Shown piece after piece: positions 1 through 7,108 of a DNA stretch of 10,475 bases. The DNA is taken from the NCBI GenBank assembly GCA_039921525.1, contig JBDSBP010000320.1, positions 1 to 10,475 of the forward strand. The letters run 5' to 3'. Every line of letters begins with the position of its first letter. The stretch's first letter is position 1. The DNA is from JADCRZ01 sp039921525 (lineage in GTDB: Bacteria; Bacteroidota; Bacteroidia; Chitinophagales; Chitinophagaceae). Below the pieces are notes generated by a model, which had not been told where the DNA came from, did no database searches, and was given only the letters and a program-made list of their open reading frames with translations. Both the position numbers and the translations under genes were made by a program.

Positions 1-741
1 GGCAAAGAAAAAGATATTGAAAAGTATTGCGCAATGCTTGAGAATATGGGAAGGCTTGGTGTGCATTTGCTGTGTTACAATTTCATGTATCCGGGTTGGT
101 ATAGAACATACAAATCATTGCCCGAAAGAGGAGGCGCAACTGTCAGCGGCTTTTCGTATGAAGCGGCATTGAAAGAACCGGTAAGCCGATATGCCCCAGT
201 GACGGAAAGCCAACTGTGGGAAAATTACCAGTGGTTCATTGAACAGGTGATGCCTGTTGCCGAAGCCAATGGTGTAAAAATGGCCTTACATCCCGATGAT
301 CCACCAATAAGTCCGTTGCATGGCATCAGCAGAATATTAATTTCAGCAGGGGCAATACGCAAAGCGTTGTCTTTTTCTGATAGTCCATCCCATGGTCTTA
401 CCTTTTGCCAGGGTACTTATACCACAATGGGTGAAGATGTATTCAGTTTGATACAGGAATGGGGCTGCAGTAAGAAGATATTTTATGTTCATATAAGAGA
501 TGTGGTAGGTACACCAAAGGACTTTAGAGAAACATTTCATGATAACGGCCCTACCGATATGTTTAAAATGATGAAAGCATATAAGGAAACAGGCGTTGAA
601 GGGCCACTCCGTTCAGACCATGTTCCTACAATGGCAGGAGAAACAAATGACAACTTCGGTTACGAGATGAAAGGCAATTTGTTTGGTATAGGATATATAA
701 AAGGCCTGATAGATGCCTTGTCCTTGGCGAGCTTAACCTAG
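1..741 (+). CDS. uxuA: Mannonate dehydratase, C-terminal part (5' end outside the window)
   Basis: UxuA dehydrates D-mannonate to 2-keto-3-deoxy-gluconate in cytoplasmic hexuronate (glucuronate) catabolism. The frame is open from base 1, giving about 246 residues. E. coli UxuA is about 394, so roughly the first 145 are missing. Counting from the internal ATG at 34, visible family blocks are GVHLLCYNFM (9-18), MALHPDDPP (83-91), FCQGTYTTMG (124-133), FYVHIRDVVG (150-159), FHDNGPTDM (168-176) and RSDHVPTMAGE (193-203). H86, C125, H153 and D195 have nearly the spacing of the His/Cys/His/Asp metal ligands of characterised ManD enzymes, so the visible part of the active site looks intact. The C-terminus ends normally after the conserved GYIKGL segment. 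The ATG at 34 is internal, not a start. The gene fits with the sugar-degradation genes at the other end of the window, although the cys block lies between them. Confidence 0.9.
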   Translation, partial: GKEKDIEKYCAMLENMGRLGVHLLCYNFMYPGWYRTYKSLPERGGATVSGFSYEAALKEPVSRYAPVTESQLWENYQWFIEQVMPVAEANGVKMALHPDDPPISPLHGISRILISAGAIRKALSFSDSPSHGLTFCQGTYTTMGEDVFSLIQEWGCSKKIFYVHIRDVVGTPKDFRETFHDNGPTDMFKMMKAYKETGVEGPLRSDHVPTMAGETNDNFGYEMKGNLFGIGYIKGLIDALSLASLT

Positions 742-770
742 GTCTTTGATTATTAATATCAAAATCACCT
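740..770 (+). terminator. Stem-loop at the 3' end of uxuA, possible weak terminator
   Basis: TTTGAT (745-750) and ATCAAA (758-763) pair perfectly around a 7-nt loop. AGGT (740-743) and ACCT (767-770) extend the stem across a small internal loop. It overlaps the uxuA stop codon. No T-run follows, so it is not a textbook intrinsic terminator and may only stabilise the 3' end of the mRNA. Confidence 0.25.
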
Positions 771-852
771 GTTGGTCAATGGCAAGAATGTTTCTTATGT
801 CGCCATTAACCCTTATCCCTGTTTGCAAAGCAGATAATCTTTCGAAATTATC

Positions 853-911
853 AACCTATAAGGTTTTGACTGGATGCAGCTTTAGATTTCAATCGTAAAC
901 CTTATAGGTTT
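853..911. repeat. Palindromic intergenic repeat, copy 1
   Basis: The outer arms AACCTATAAGGTTT (853-866) and AAACCTTATAGGTT (897-910) are exact reverse complements separated by 30 bases. Each arm is itself nearly palindromic (AACCT, three A/T bases, AGGTT). Similarity to copy 2 continues past the right arm to about 930 (CGGAG, then ACTCAAC). The right arm with the next base reads TAGGTTTG (905-912), which matches the Bacteroidota -7 consensus TAnnTTTG, but no properly spaced -33 element is visible. The repeat has no coding potential. It behaves like a REP-type or bidirectional-terminator repeat downstream of uxuA. Confidence 0.7.
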
Positions 912-971
912 GTCGGAGTTTAAACTCAACGTTTTTTAAACCTTCCAGGCTAACGCATCCGTGCTTAAATC

Positions 972-1030
972 AACCTATAAGGTTTTGATTGAATGTAGCT
1001 TTAATTTTCAAACGTAAACCTTATAGGTTT
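972..1030. repeat. Palindromic intergenic repeat, copy 2
   Basis: This is the second copy, offset 119 bases from the first and in the same orientation. The arms at 972-985 and 1016-1029 are identical to those of copy 1, while the 30-base spacer has changed at several positions. Arms kept identical while the spacer drifts suggest the palindrome is what is maintained. It too ends in TAGGTTTG (1024-1031). Confidence 0.7.
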
Positions 1031-1143
1031 GGCGGAGCATACACTCAACCCCCATCATTTTTTACCCAGCGGAAAAACAAGGAGATAATAATGCGCTACG
1101 TTATAGGCAGGATGCCTTGTGCGTTGAAACCTGATGTTATACA

Positions 1144-1312
1144 CTAGTGTTATGTCAACTCTAAAATGACGCTTTGGCTATCAGCCTTCAGCCTTCAGCT
1201 ATCAGCCTTCAGCCTTCAGCTATCAGGAGGAAACTAATTCTAGCATTGTTTTCCTGAAAGCTGACTGCTGACAGCCAAAATAACCGACAGTTTATGTCTG
1301 ACATGACACTAG
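1144..1312 (-). mobile_element. MITE-like element with heptad arrays, copy 1 (flanks included)
   Basis: A non-coding 161-bp core (1148-1308) begins TGTTATGTCA and ends TGACATGACA, so its ends are inverted repeats. CTAG lies directly outside both ends (1144-1147 and 1309-1312), consistent with a 4-bp target duplication. Seven tandem heptads fill 1177-1225 in the order TA, CT, CT, TA, CT, CT, TA at the middle two bases of GCNNTCA. This is in effect a duplicated 21-bp unit plus one heptad. Three reverse-complement heptads fill 1255-1275, so the core folds into a long hairpin. Relative to copies 2 and 3 this copy is inverted. No transposase is present, so movement would need one supplied in trans. 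Confidence 0.75.
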
Positions 1313-1802
1313 CCATTTTGATCAACAGCCGCACCTACAAATGGCACAGTAGGAGCGATTAAAACCTACACCACGTATTTGGTTGCAACGGCTATTAAAG
1401 CAAGACAAAAAGTATTTTACAAAAACTTGTTCCTTACCTTTACCGGGTAAAAATAAAAATGTTTCCAAAAACATGTGGAGTTACAACATGTGCTTTAATT
1501 TTTAAAGAGCAAAAATCAACGGACAACTTTTAATTTGGTGTTAAAGAAATTGCAGCGGTATTGATGCGCCTGAACCTTGAATTGCGAAAAATTCTGCAAA
1601 TACCTGGTAAAAAATATTTATTGCTATCTTTAAAAGGTCCATCAGGTAGATTTTATCAAGATAAAAAATCTTTATAAAAGTCATTGGCAGATATCGTTAC
1701 GCCAATAGACGGAGATAATTACAACCTGCAAAAATTGGCGAATTGCAAAATTAACTTGAAAACAACCTGGCTTACATGAAACAACGATAATTTTGTTTGA
1801 AG
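1313..1802. other. AT-rich intergenic stretch upstream of the LysR gene
   Basis: No convincing gene is visible. It holds a short direct repeat, AACATGTG, at 1470-1477 and 1485-1492, and an imperfect inverted repeat at 1652-1678. A TAATTTTG string at 1788-1795 matches the -7 consensus but sits only 7 bases before the LysR ATG and lacks a spaced -33 element. If real, it would imply a nearly leaderless transcript. Confidence 0.4.
1652..1678. promoter_or_regulatory. Imperfect inverted repeat, candidate operator or hairpin
   Basis: TTTATCAAGAT (1652-1662) and ATCTTTATAAA (1668-1678) pair at 10 of 11 positions around a 5-nt A loop. It lies about 125 bases upstream of the LysR gene. It could be an autoregulatory site or a weak terminator for upstream transcription. 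Both are inferences from symmetry only. Confidence 0.2.
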
Positions 1803-2696
1803 ATGTTCGACTTCCGCCTTAAAGTATTTCATACTGTAGCCAAACGATTAAGCTTTACAAAAGCTGCAACGGAATTATTTATTACACAACCTGCCGTTAC
1901 CAAACATATTAAGGAGGTAGAGCAATATTTTAAGGTGCAGTTGTTTGAACGAAAGGGGAACCAGATCAGACTTACCAACCAGGGACAGGTTATGTTGCAA
2001 TACACGGAAGAGCTGTTCACCATTTACCGGAAGATGGAATTTGTTTTAAATAGCTTTTCCAATAATCACAAAGGGTCATTGCACCTGGGCGCAAGTACTA
2101 CAATCAGCCAGTATGTTATACCATCTGCCTTGGCTGAGTTTCATAAGAAATATATGGATGTTGAGATAAGGCTGCTAAATGGAAATACTGAACAAATTGA
2201 ACACGCACTTCTTAATAATGATATTGACCTTGGAATTATTGAAGGTAAATCAAAAAACAAGGGTATAAAATATACAAGGTACCTTAAAGATGAAATTGTG
2301 CTGGTGAGCAAAATCAATAATCCGTTAGCTAAAAAACCGCTGCTTACTATTGATGAGTTAAAAACTATTCCCCTGCTTGTGAGAGAAACAGGTTCTGGTA
2401 CGTTGGATGTTATTGCCCACGCCCTAAAGCGCTTTGGCCTTGCTTTCTCTCAATTAAATATTGAAATGGATCTGGGTTCTACAGAAGCCATTAAAACCTA
2501 TCTGCGTAGTTCAAAATGCATGGCTTTCCTTTCCGTTCACTCCGTTTCTACTGAACTCTCCAATAATATTTTTAAAATTAATAACGTCGAGGGATTACAA
2601 ATTGAACGATTTTTTTACTTCATTGAAAGACAGGGAACATCTGAACAACTTGCAAACCTGTTCATGCAATTCGCCAGCCACTATAACTTAAAGTAA
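1803..2696 (+). CDS. LysR-family transcriptional regulator, CysL/CbbR-like
   Basis: A 297-residue LysR-type regulator of normal family length. Residues 1-60 form the winged helix-turn-helix, with LSFTKAATELFITQPAVTKHI (16-36) as the DNA-binding core. Residues from about 91 form the effector-binding domain, with GSLHLGASTTISQYVIPSAL (91-110), IDLGIIEG (141-148), RETGSGT (194-200) and GSTEAI (225-230). ATG at 1803 is preferred over TTG at 1797 because family members start just before DFRLKVFHTVA. The RETGSGT and GSTEAI blocks are common in the CysL/CbbR branch, and B. subtilis CysL activates cysJI. With cysJI directly downstream on the same strand, control of sulfite reductase is the natural inference. 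The inducer cannot be read from sequence. Confidence 0.88.
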   Translation: MFDFRLKVFHTVAKRLSFTKAATELFITQPAVTKHIKEVEQYFKVQLFERKGNQIRLTNQGQVMLQYTEELFTIYRKMEFVLNSFSNNHKGSLHLGASTTISQYVIPSALAEFHKKYMDVEIRLLNGNTEQIEHALLNNDIDLGIIEGKSKNKGIKYTRYLKDEIVLVSKINNPLAKKPLLTIDELKTIPLLVRETGSGTLDVIAHALKRFGLAFSQLNIEMDLGSTEAIKTYLRSSKCMAFLSVHSVSTELSNNIFKINNVEGLQIERFFYFIERQGTSEQLANLFMQFASHYNLK

Positions 2697-2752
2697 TAAG
2701 AGATTACTATTAACCATTTCCTTTATAGTTCATTCTATCTCACCTTTGTCAC

Positions 2753-2785
2753 ATGATTATCCTATTACACAACGGAGATTATCAT
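2753..2785. promoter_or_regulatory. Inverted repeat between lysR and the cys genes, candidate LysR operator
   Basis: ATGATTATC (2753-2761) and GATTATCAT (2777-2785) match as inverted repeats at 8 of 9 positions with a 15-base spacer. It sits 7 bases before the ATG of the decayed methyltransferase fragment and is the most symmetrical site between lysR and cysJ. LysR proteins bind interrupted dyads, so it is a reasonable operator candidate, but no biochemical signature confirms it. Confidence 0.3.
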
Positions 2786-2792
2786 AAAAAAT

Positions 2793-2991
2793 ATGAAACA
2801 GAATATTATAAAAGACAAGGTGGTATTGGCAGGTGCATGCCCGGGTGATCCGGAATCACTTACATAAAGGCTTTTCGTTAGGTCAACTGCATGAACAATT
2901 CAAATGGATGCATAACCACGAAACAGTACATGATTATTTTATACTGGCAGAAAAGGATTTGGTTTCATATAATAAAGCAGAACGGGCATAA
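2793..2991 (+). pseudogene. Remnant of uroporphyrinogen-III C-methyltransferase (SUMT)
   Basis: The frame from ATG 2793 encodes 24 residues ending VVLAGACPGDPESLT before TAA at 2865. This closely resembles the N-terminal SAM-binding signature of SUMT/CobA enzymes (VYLVGAGPGDPELLTLKA), with the second Gly replaced by Cys. Adding one T before 2866 would restore LTLKA, so a single-base deletion is likely, but a further stop follows at 2879. From 2869 another frame stays open to TAA at 2989 (ending AEKDLVSYNKAERA). I do not recognise that part, and it may be the end of the same or another gene after an internal deletion. Intact SUMT is about 250 residues and makes precorrin-2, the precursor of the siroheme in CysI, so a SUMT gene belongs functionally here. 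An intact copy would have to lie elsewhere in the genome. Confidence 0.6.
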
Positions 2992-3011
2992 ATAGCAATA
3001 CAACAAATACG

Positions 3012-4709
3012 ATGTTAGTATCAAATAAAATGAAGTTGGTGGAAGAAATACTTTCAACCTTTACGAGGGAAGAACTTTTTTGGCTGAACGGATATATAGC
3101 GGGAAAGTTTCATAGTACAAGTCAAACAGAAACTGCAATACCTGTAAAGCCATCTGTAAATAAAATAACGATTACTTATGGTACCGAAACGGGCAACTCA
3201 AAAAAGCTGGCTTCCGAATTTGCTGCTAAGGCGAAGACAAGGGGTATTAATGCAAAGATTATCAGTCTTGACCAATACCGCTTAAATGACTTACCTAAAG
3301 AAGAATATTTATTGTCAATCATAAGCACACAAGGTGACGGCGAACCGCCTGCTGCCGCTAAAAAATTCTATGATCATATTCATAAAAATGACTCTAAACT
3401 CAACAAGTTAAAATATGGTGTGTTAGCTTTAGGCGATACCTCTTATCCGTTATTTTGCAAAGCAGGTGAAGATGTGGACCAGCAACTTAACAAGTTGGGC
3501 GGCGAGCGGCTTATGCCGCTTCGAAAATGTGATGTTGACTATGAAAGTGAAGCGCATGCATGGTTTGGCCAGGTGCTTCACCAGTTAAGCAGTATAGCGA
3601 ATAGCAATAATACAGACATATTCGCACCTGCTGTTACTAAAAAATCAACCGGTAAAAAAATATATAACGGTACTATTTTAAGCAATACAAATCTTAATGA
3701 CCGTGGTTCTAACAAAGAAACGCATCATATTGAAATTGCTGCTGATGACATAGAATATTTACCAGGCGATTCATTGGGCGTTATACCCGAAAATCCTGTT
3801 ACTGCTGTTGAGGCAATTCTTCAGTTGTTGGATATTGATCGTACAAAAACGTTCTCCTTTAGAAATGAAGAGGTAACCGCTTTCGGACTACTTAAAAAGA
3901 AGCTGAATATTTTTTACCTGCCGGAAAGGGTTGTAACTAAATATGCCGGTCTTATTAACCAGGATATTCCTCCCACAAAAATCGGGCTATTTGATTTATT
4001 GAGGATCTATCCTTTACCAAATAATAACCAATTTGAACAGCTGATTGATATATTGGAGCCCATTGCTCCACGATTATATTCTATTTCGTCTTCACCCGAA
4101 GCCCACAACGGCGAGGTACACATCACTGTTGCAAAAGATAGATTCACGGTGCAAGAAGAACAAAAATGTGGTTTGTGCTCTGACTATTTAACTACATTGC
4201 CGGAAGAGACAAACATCGAATTTTACGTCCACAAAAACAGTCTATTCCGCTTACCTGCGGATGATAAAGACATCATCATGATTGGGCCCGGAACAGGCAT
4301 CGCTCCGTTCCGTTCGTTCCTTGCGCACCGCGATGCAACCGGTGCCTCCGGTCGCAACTGGTTGTTATTCGGCGACCAGCATTTTGTAACAGACTTCCTT
4401 TATCAAACAGAACTGCAAAACTGGAAAGAAACAGGAACACTTACTAAAATTAATCTTGCCTTTTCTCGCGACCAGCAGGAGAAAGTTTATGTGCAGCATA
4501 AGATGCTCCAACACGGGCAGGAGTTGTATGAATGGCTTTCGAATGGTGCATCCATTTATGTTTGCGGCTCAAAAGAACCTATGAGCACAGATGTCGAAGA
4601 TACTTTGCTACAAATAGTAGAAAAGTTTGGAAATAAAACCATAGAAGAAGCAGTGCAGTTTGTGGAGCAGTTGAAGGAAGATGGCAGGTATTTGAAGGAT
4701 GTTTATTAA
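3012..4709 (+). CDS. cysJ: Sulfite reductase (NADPH) flavoprotein alpha subunit
   Basis: A 565-residue diflavin reductase (E. coli CysJ is 599) that passes electrons from NADPH through FAD and FMN to the CysI hemoprotein. An N-terminal flavodoxin domain spans about 51-195, with TYGTETGNS (55-63), STQGDGEPP (105-113) and ALGDTSYPLF (139-148). The FAD-binding domain spans about 215-415, with RLYSIS (354-359) and CGLCSDYL (386-393). The NADPH domain follows, with GPGTGIAPFR (425-434), FSRDQ (484-488) and YVCGS (516-520). The chain ends in GRYLKDVY, and the terminal Tyr is the aromatic residue expected to stack on FAD. No broken or missing motif is seen. ATG 3012 gives a short leader before the flavodoxin domain; ATG 3030 is a possible alternative. 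The gene probably shares control with cysI 247 bases downstream. Confidence 0.95.
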   Translation: MLVSNKMKLVEEILSTFTREELFWLNGYIAGKFHSTSQTETAIPVKPSVNKITITYGTETGNSKKLASEFAAKAKTRGINAKIISLDQYRLNDLPKEEYLLSIISTQGDGEPPAAAKKFYDHIHKNDSKLNKLKYGVLALGDTSYPLFCKAGEDVDQQLNKLGGERLMPLRKCDVDYESEAHAWFGQVLHQLSSIANSNNTDIFAPAVTKKSTGKKIYNGTILSNTNLNDRGSNKETHHIEIAADDIEYLPGDSLGVIPENPVTAVEAILQLLDIDRTKTFSFRNEEVTAFGLLKKKLNIFYLPERVVTKYAGLINQDIPPTKIGLFDLLRIYPLPNNNQFEQLIDILEPIAPRLYSISSSPEAHNGEVHITVAKDRFTVQEEQKCGLCSDYLTTLPEETNIEFYVHKNSLFRLPADDKDIIMIGPGTGIAPFRSFLAHRDATGASGRNWLLFGDQHFVTDFLYQTELQNWKETGTLTKINLAFSRDQQEKVYVQHKMLQHGQELYEWLSNGASIYVCGSKEPMSTDVEDTLLQIVEKFGNKTIEEAVQFVEQLKEDGRYLKDVY

Positions 4710-4774
4710 GCGAGCAAACAGAAGCCGAAGATTCGGGATATAATTAAGTATGTGTCACTCCAAGGGCGTTCGTA

Positions 4775-4796
4775 GGGGCAAGGCTTGTCCCCGCCC
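4775..4796. repeat. Short GC-rich palindrome between cysJ and cysI
   Basis: GGGGCAAGGCTTGTCCCC (4775-4792) folds on itself apart from one unpaired T and is followed by GCCC. It is far richer in G and C than its surroundings. GGGGC...GCCCC palindromes of this kind are scattered between genes in many bacteria, so this is probably a dispersed repeat that landed in the 247-bp cysJ-cysI gap. It might reduce read-through between the two genes. Confidence 0.4.
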
Positions 4797-4956
4797 TGTT
4801 GCACTGGATACATGCGGTTTTTTGTTGAAGTTTAACATAATATCCTGGCAGCTTGTACGTCCTTTATTCAGGCTTTTTTTAAGTGTATAACGGTCTGTCA
4901 ACCGACAACATTCAACACCAACAATAATTTCATAAATATTAAAGAAGGCTCTCCAT

Positions 4957-6723
4957 ATGGCTGAAAATAACCAACCGCTTTCGTCAACCGAAAGAATTAA
5001 AATGGCAAGTGATGGCCTGCGCGGAACATTTGTTGAAAGCCTTGCAAACGAGATCACAGGCAGCATCAACGAAGATGATTATGCGCTGGTTCGCTTTCAT
5101 GGCATGTATGTACAAGACGACCGCGACCGCCGTGATGAACGTGCAGCAAAAAAGCTGGAACGTTTGTATTCATTTATGATTCGCTTACGGCTTACAGGCG
5201 GCGTAATCTCTCCTGAACAATATATAACTCTTCATAACATCGCAGGGGAAAATTCTACCGGAACGCTTAAGATCACAACCAGGCAAACCATTCAATTGCA
5301 TGGTGTTTTAAAATCGAAGGTAAAGCCAACTCTAAAAGCATTTAACCAGGCTGGTCTCACCACCTTGGCTACCTGCGGAGATGTGAACCGTAATGTGCTT
5401 TGCAGCTCTCATCCAATTCAATCGCCATGTCATACAGAGATCTACGATTATGCCAGAGAAATAGCAGCACGGATGTTGCCAAAAACAAACGCCTATTACG
5501 AAATCTGGCTTAATGGTGAAAAGCTGATTGATAAAGAACTCGAAGCAGACCCTTTGTATCAAAACAGGTATATGCCTCGTAAGTTTAAAGTTGGCATTGC
5601 TATTCCGCCAAACAATGATATTGATGTATTGGGTAACGACCTTGCACTGATCGCTATCATAGAAAACGATAAATTAAAAGGCTTCAATATAGCAGTAGGC
5701 GGAGGCATGTCTGCAACACATGGTAATTCCGATCATTATGCCCGTCTTGCATCAGTATTAGGTTTTGTGTCTGGTAAAGAAAATGTATTAAAAGCAGTGT
5801 ATGAAGTGGCCACCATTCAAAGAGATTATGGTAACCGCAGCGATAGAAAAGTAGCCAGGTTAAAATATACCGTGGACAGGTTAGGACTGCCATTTTGGAA
5901 AGAAGAACTGGAGCGCAGATGCGGATTTGAAATGGAAGCGCCACGGCCATACCGGTTTGAGTCACGTAAAGATTTTTATGGCTGGGAACAGAACCATGAG
6001 GGCTTGTGGTATTATACGTTGTATATAGAAAACGGAAGGATTTTAGACGACGAAAAATTGTCTTTAAAATCTGCGCTTTTGGAAGTGGCAAAAACAGGCA
6101 AAGCTGCTTTCACCTTTACCTGTAACCAAAACCTGATACTGGGGAATATTCAGCAGCCGGACAAGGCTATCATACAGGAAATACTTGACAGGTACAAAAT
6201 TATAGAACATACCGACAATGCCTCCGCCCTTCGTAAAAATGCCATGGCTTGCGTAGCATTAAATACTTGCCCGTTAGCGTTAGCTGAAGCGCAAAGATAC
6301 ATGCCGGTACTGCTGGATAAAATTGAACCGTTACTAATTAAACACGGATTGGAAACAGATGAAATAATCATGCGAATGACGGGTTGTCCTAACGGTTGTT
6401 CCAGGCCTTATGCCGCTGAAATTGGCCTGGTTGGATCTGCTTTAGGCAAGTACAATCTGCATATTGGCGGAGATAGAATAGGAGAAAGATTAAACAAGTT
6501 ATACAAAGAAAGCCTGAACGAAGAAGAGATACTGACAATGTTAGATTACCTGTTCGGTACTTACAAAAGTGAAAGAACCGATGGCGAAACATTTGGTGAT
6601 TTTGCCTTTGAAAAATGGGTACACAGTACTGACTTAATAAGAACCGCAAGCAGTTTTAGCGAAATAAATATGCCGAAGCCATACCATATAGCTTTGAATG
6701 AAGATCCTGCCATAAGGTTATAG
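4957..6723 (+). CDS. cysI: Sulfite reductase (NADPH) hemoprotein beta subunit
   Basis: A 588-residue protein (E. coli CysI is 570) carrying siroheme and a 4Fe-4S cluster. It reduces sulfite to sulfide with six electrons from CysJ, in the cytoplasm, for cysteine synthesis. The cluster ligands are C432 and C438 (ACVALNTC) and C477 and C481 (TGCPNGC), the classic C-X5-C...C-X3-C pattern; one Cys also bridges to siroheme. Anion-binding positions are kept: an Arg in RLRLTGG (76-82), R145 in NRNVLC, and K209 and K211 in PRKFK. The family blocks GGVISPEQY (81-89) and YNLHIGGDRIG (499-509) are also present. The chain runs about 35 residues past the GFGDF-like TFGDF (545-549) without a recognisable domain. 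ATG 4957 is supported by the purine-rich GAAGG at 4944-4948, 8 bases upstream. No truncation or frameshift is seen. Confidence 0.95.
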   Translation: MAENNQPLSSTERIKMASDGLRGTFVESLANEITGSINEDDYALVRFHGMYVQDDRDRRDERAAKKLERLYSFMIRLRLTGGVISPEQYITLHNIAGENSTGTLKITTRQTIQLHGVLKSKVKPTLKAFNQAGLTTLATCGDVNRNVLCSSHPIQSPCHTEIYDYAREIAARMLPKTNAYYEIWLNGEKLIDKELEADPLYQNRYMPRKFKVGIAIPPNNDIDVLGNDLALIAIIENDKLKGFNIAVGGGMSATHGNSDHYARLASVLGFVSGKENVLKAVYEVATIQRDYGNRSDRKVARLKYTVDRLGLPFWKEELERRCGFEMEAPRPYRFESRKDFYGWEQNHEGLWYYTLYIENGRILDDEKLSLKSALLEVAKTGKAAFTFTCNQNLILGNIQQPDKAIIQEILDRYKIIEHTDNASALRKNAMACVALNTCPLALAEAQRYMPVLLDKIEPLLIKHGLETDEIIMRMTGCPNGCSRPYAAEIGLVGSALGKYNLHIGGDRIGERLNKLYKESLNEEEILTMLDYLFGTYKSERTDGETFGDFAFEKWVHSTDLIRTASSFSEINMPKPYHIALNEDPAIRL

Positions 6724-6807
6724 TTTCTTCCCCAGATCATAAAAACGTATGTTGAAGTTCTGTTGAGTAAATAAATTCAGTGCAAAAGTGCAACGCAACG
6801 AAAGTTA

Positions 6808-6955
6808 TTAGTGTCATGTCAAACATAAACTGTCGGTTATTTTGGCTATCAGCTATCAGCAGTCAGCTATCAGGAAAACAATGCGAGAAGTAGCTTCCTC
6901 CCGATAGCTGATAGCTGATTGCCAATGCGTCATTTTAAAGTTGACATAACATTAG
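6808..6955 (+). mobile_element. MITE-like element with heptad arrays, copy 2 (flanks included)
   Basis: A 140-bp core (6812-6951) begins TGTCATGTCA and ends TTGACATAACA. The flanks are TTAG on both sides (6808-6811 and 6952-6955), a perfect 4-bp duplication. The left arm holds four heptads at 6845-6872 (middle bases TA, TA, AG, TA). The right arm holds three reverse-complement heptads at 6902-6922. It lies 84 bases after the cysI stop, is inverted relative to copy 1, and shares its right TTAG with copy 3. Non-coding. Confidence 0.75.
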
Positions 6956-7108
6956 TGATATGTCAATAATAAACTGTCGGTATGCTGGCTATCAGCTATC
7001 AGCAGTCAGCTATCGGGAAAACAATGATAGAATTAGTTTCCTCCTGATAGCTGATAGCTGATAGCTGAAGGCTGATAGCCAAAGCGTCATTTTAGAGTTG
7101 CCATAACA
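6956..7108 (+). mobile_element. MITE-like element with heptad arrays, copy 3
   Basis: A 153-bp core in tandem with copy 2. It begins TGATATGTCA and ends TTGCCATAACA. Four heptads occupy 6988-7015 and five reverse-complement heptads occupy 7045-7079, giving a long hairpin from GGCTATCAGC (6987-6996) to GCTGATAGCC (7071-7080). The left flank is TTAG, but the right flank is CAAG (7109-7112), so the expected duplication is absent on that side. The truncated alpha-galactosidase fragment begins immediately beyond, which suggests that sequence on this side was lost or changed after insertion. Confidence 0.75.

Noticed and set aside
1091..1147. An 18-codon frame (MRYVIGRMPCALKPDVIH) after an AAGGAG site, with its stop codon supplied by the CTAG flank of MITE copy 1
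   Set aside because: Too short, with no recognisable family. The Shine-Dalgarno-like site may be chance. It could be the start of a gene cut by the element, but the sequence beyond the element does not continue it.
1177..1275. A CRISPR array, suggested by tandem repeats with variable parts
   Set aside because: The units are 7 bp with only two variable bases, arranged as inverted arms inside an element with defined ends. There are no spacers and no cas genes.
1470..1492. A direct repeat of AACATGTG as a regulatory site
   Set aside because: An 8-bp match twice within AT-rich DNA is weak, and nothing nearby links it to a promoter.
1564..1677. A 37-codon frame (MRLNLELRKILQ...) upstream of lysR
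   Set aside because: Lys/Leu-rich and AT-driven, with no ribosome-binding site. Its 3' part overlaps the inverted repeat at 1652-1678, and there is no family resemblance.
1788..1795. TAATTTTG as the lysR promoter -7 box
   Set aside because: It matches the consensus but is only 7 bases from the ATG and has no spaced -33 element. In AT-rich DNA such matches are frequent.
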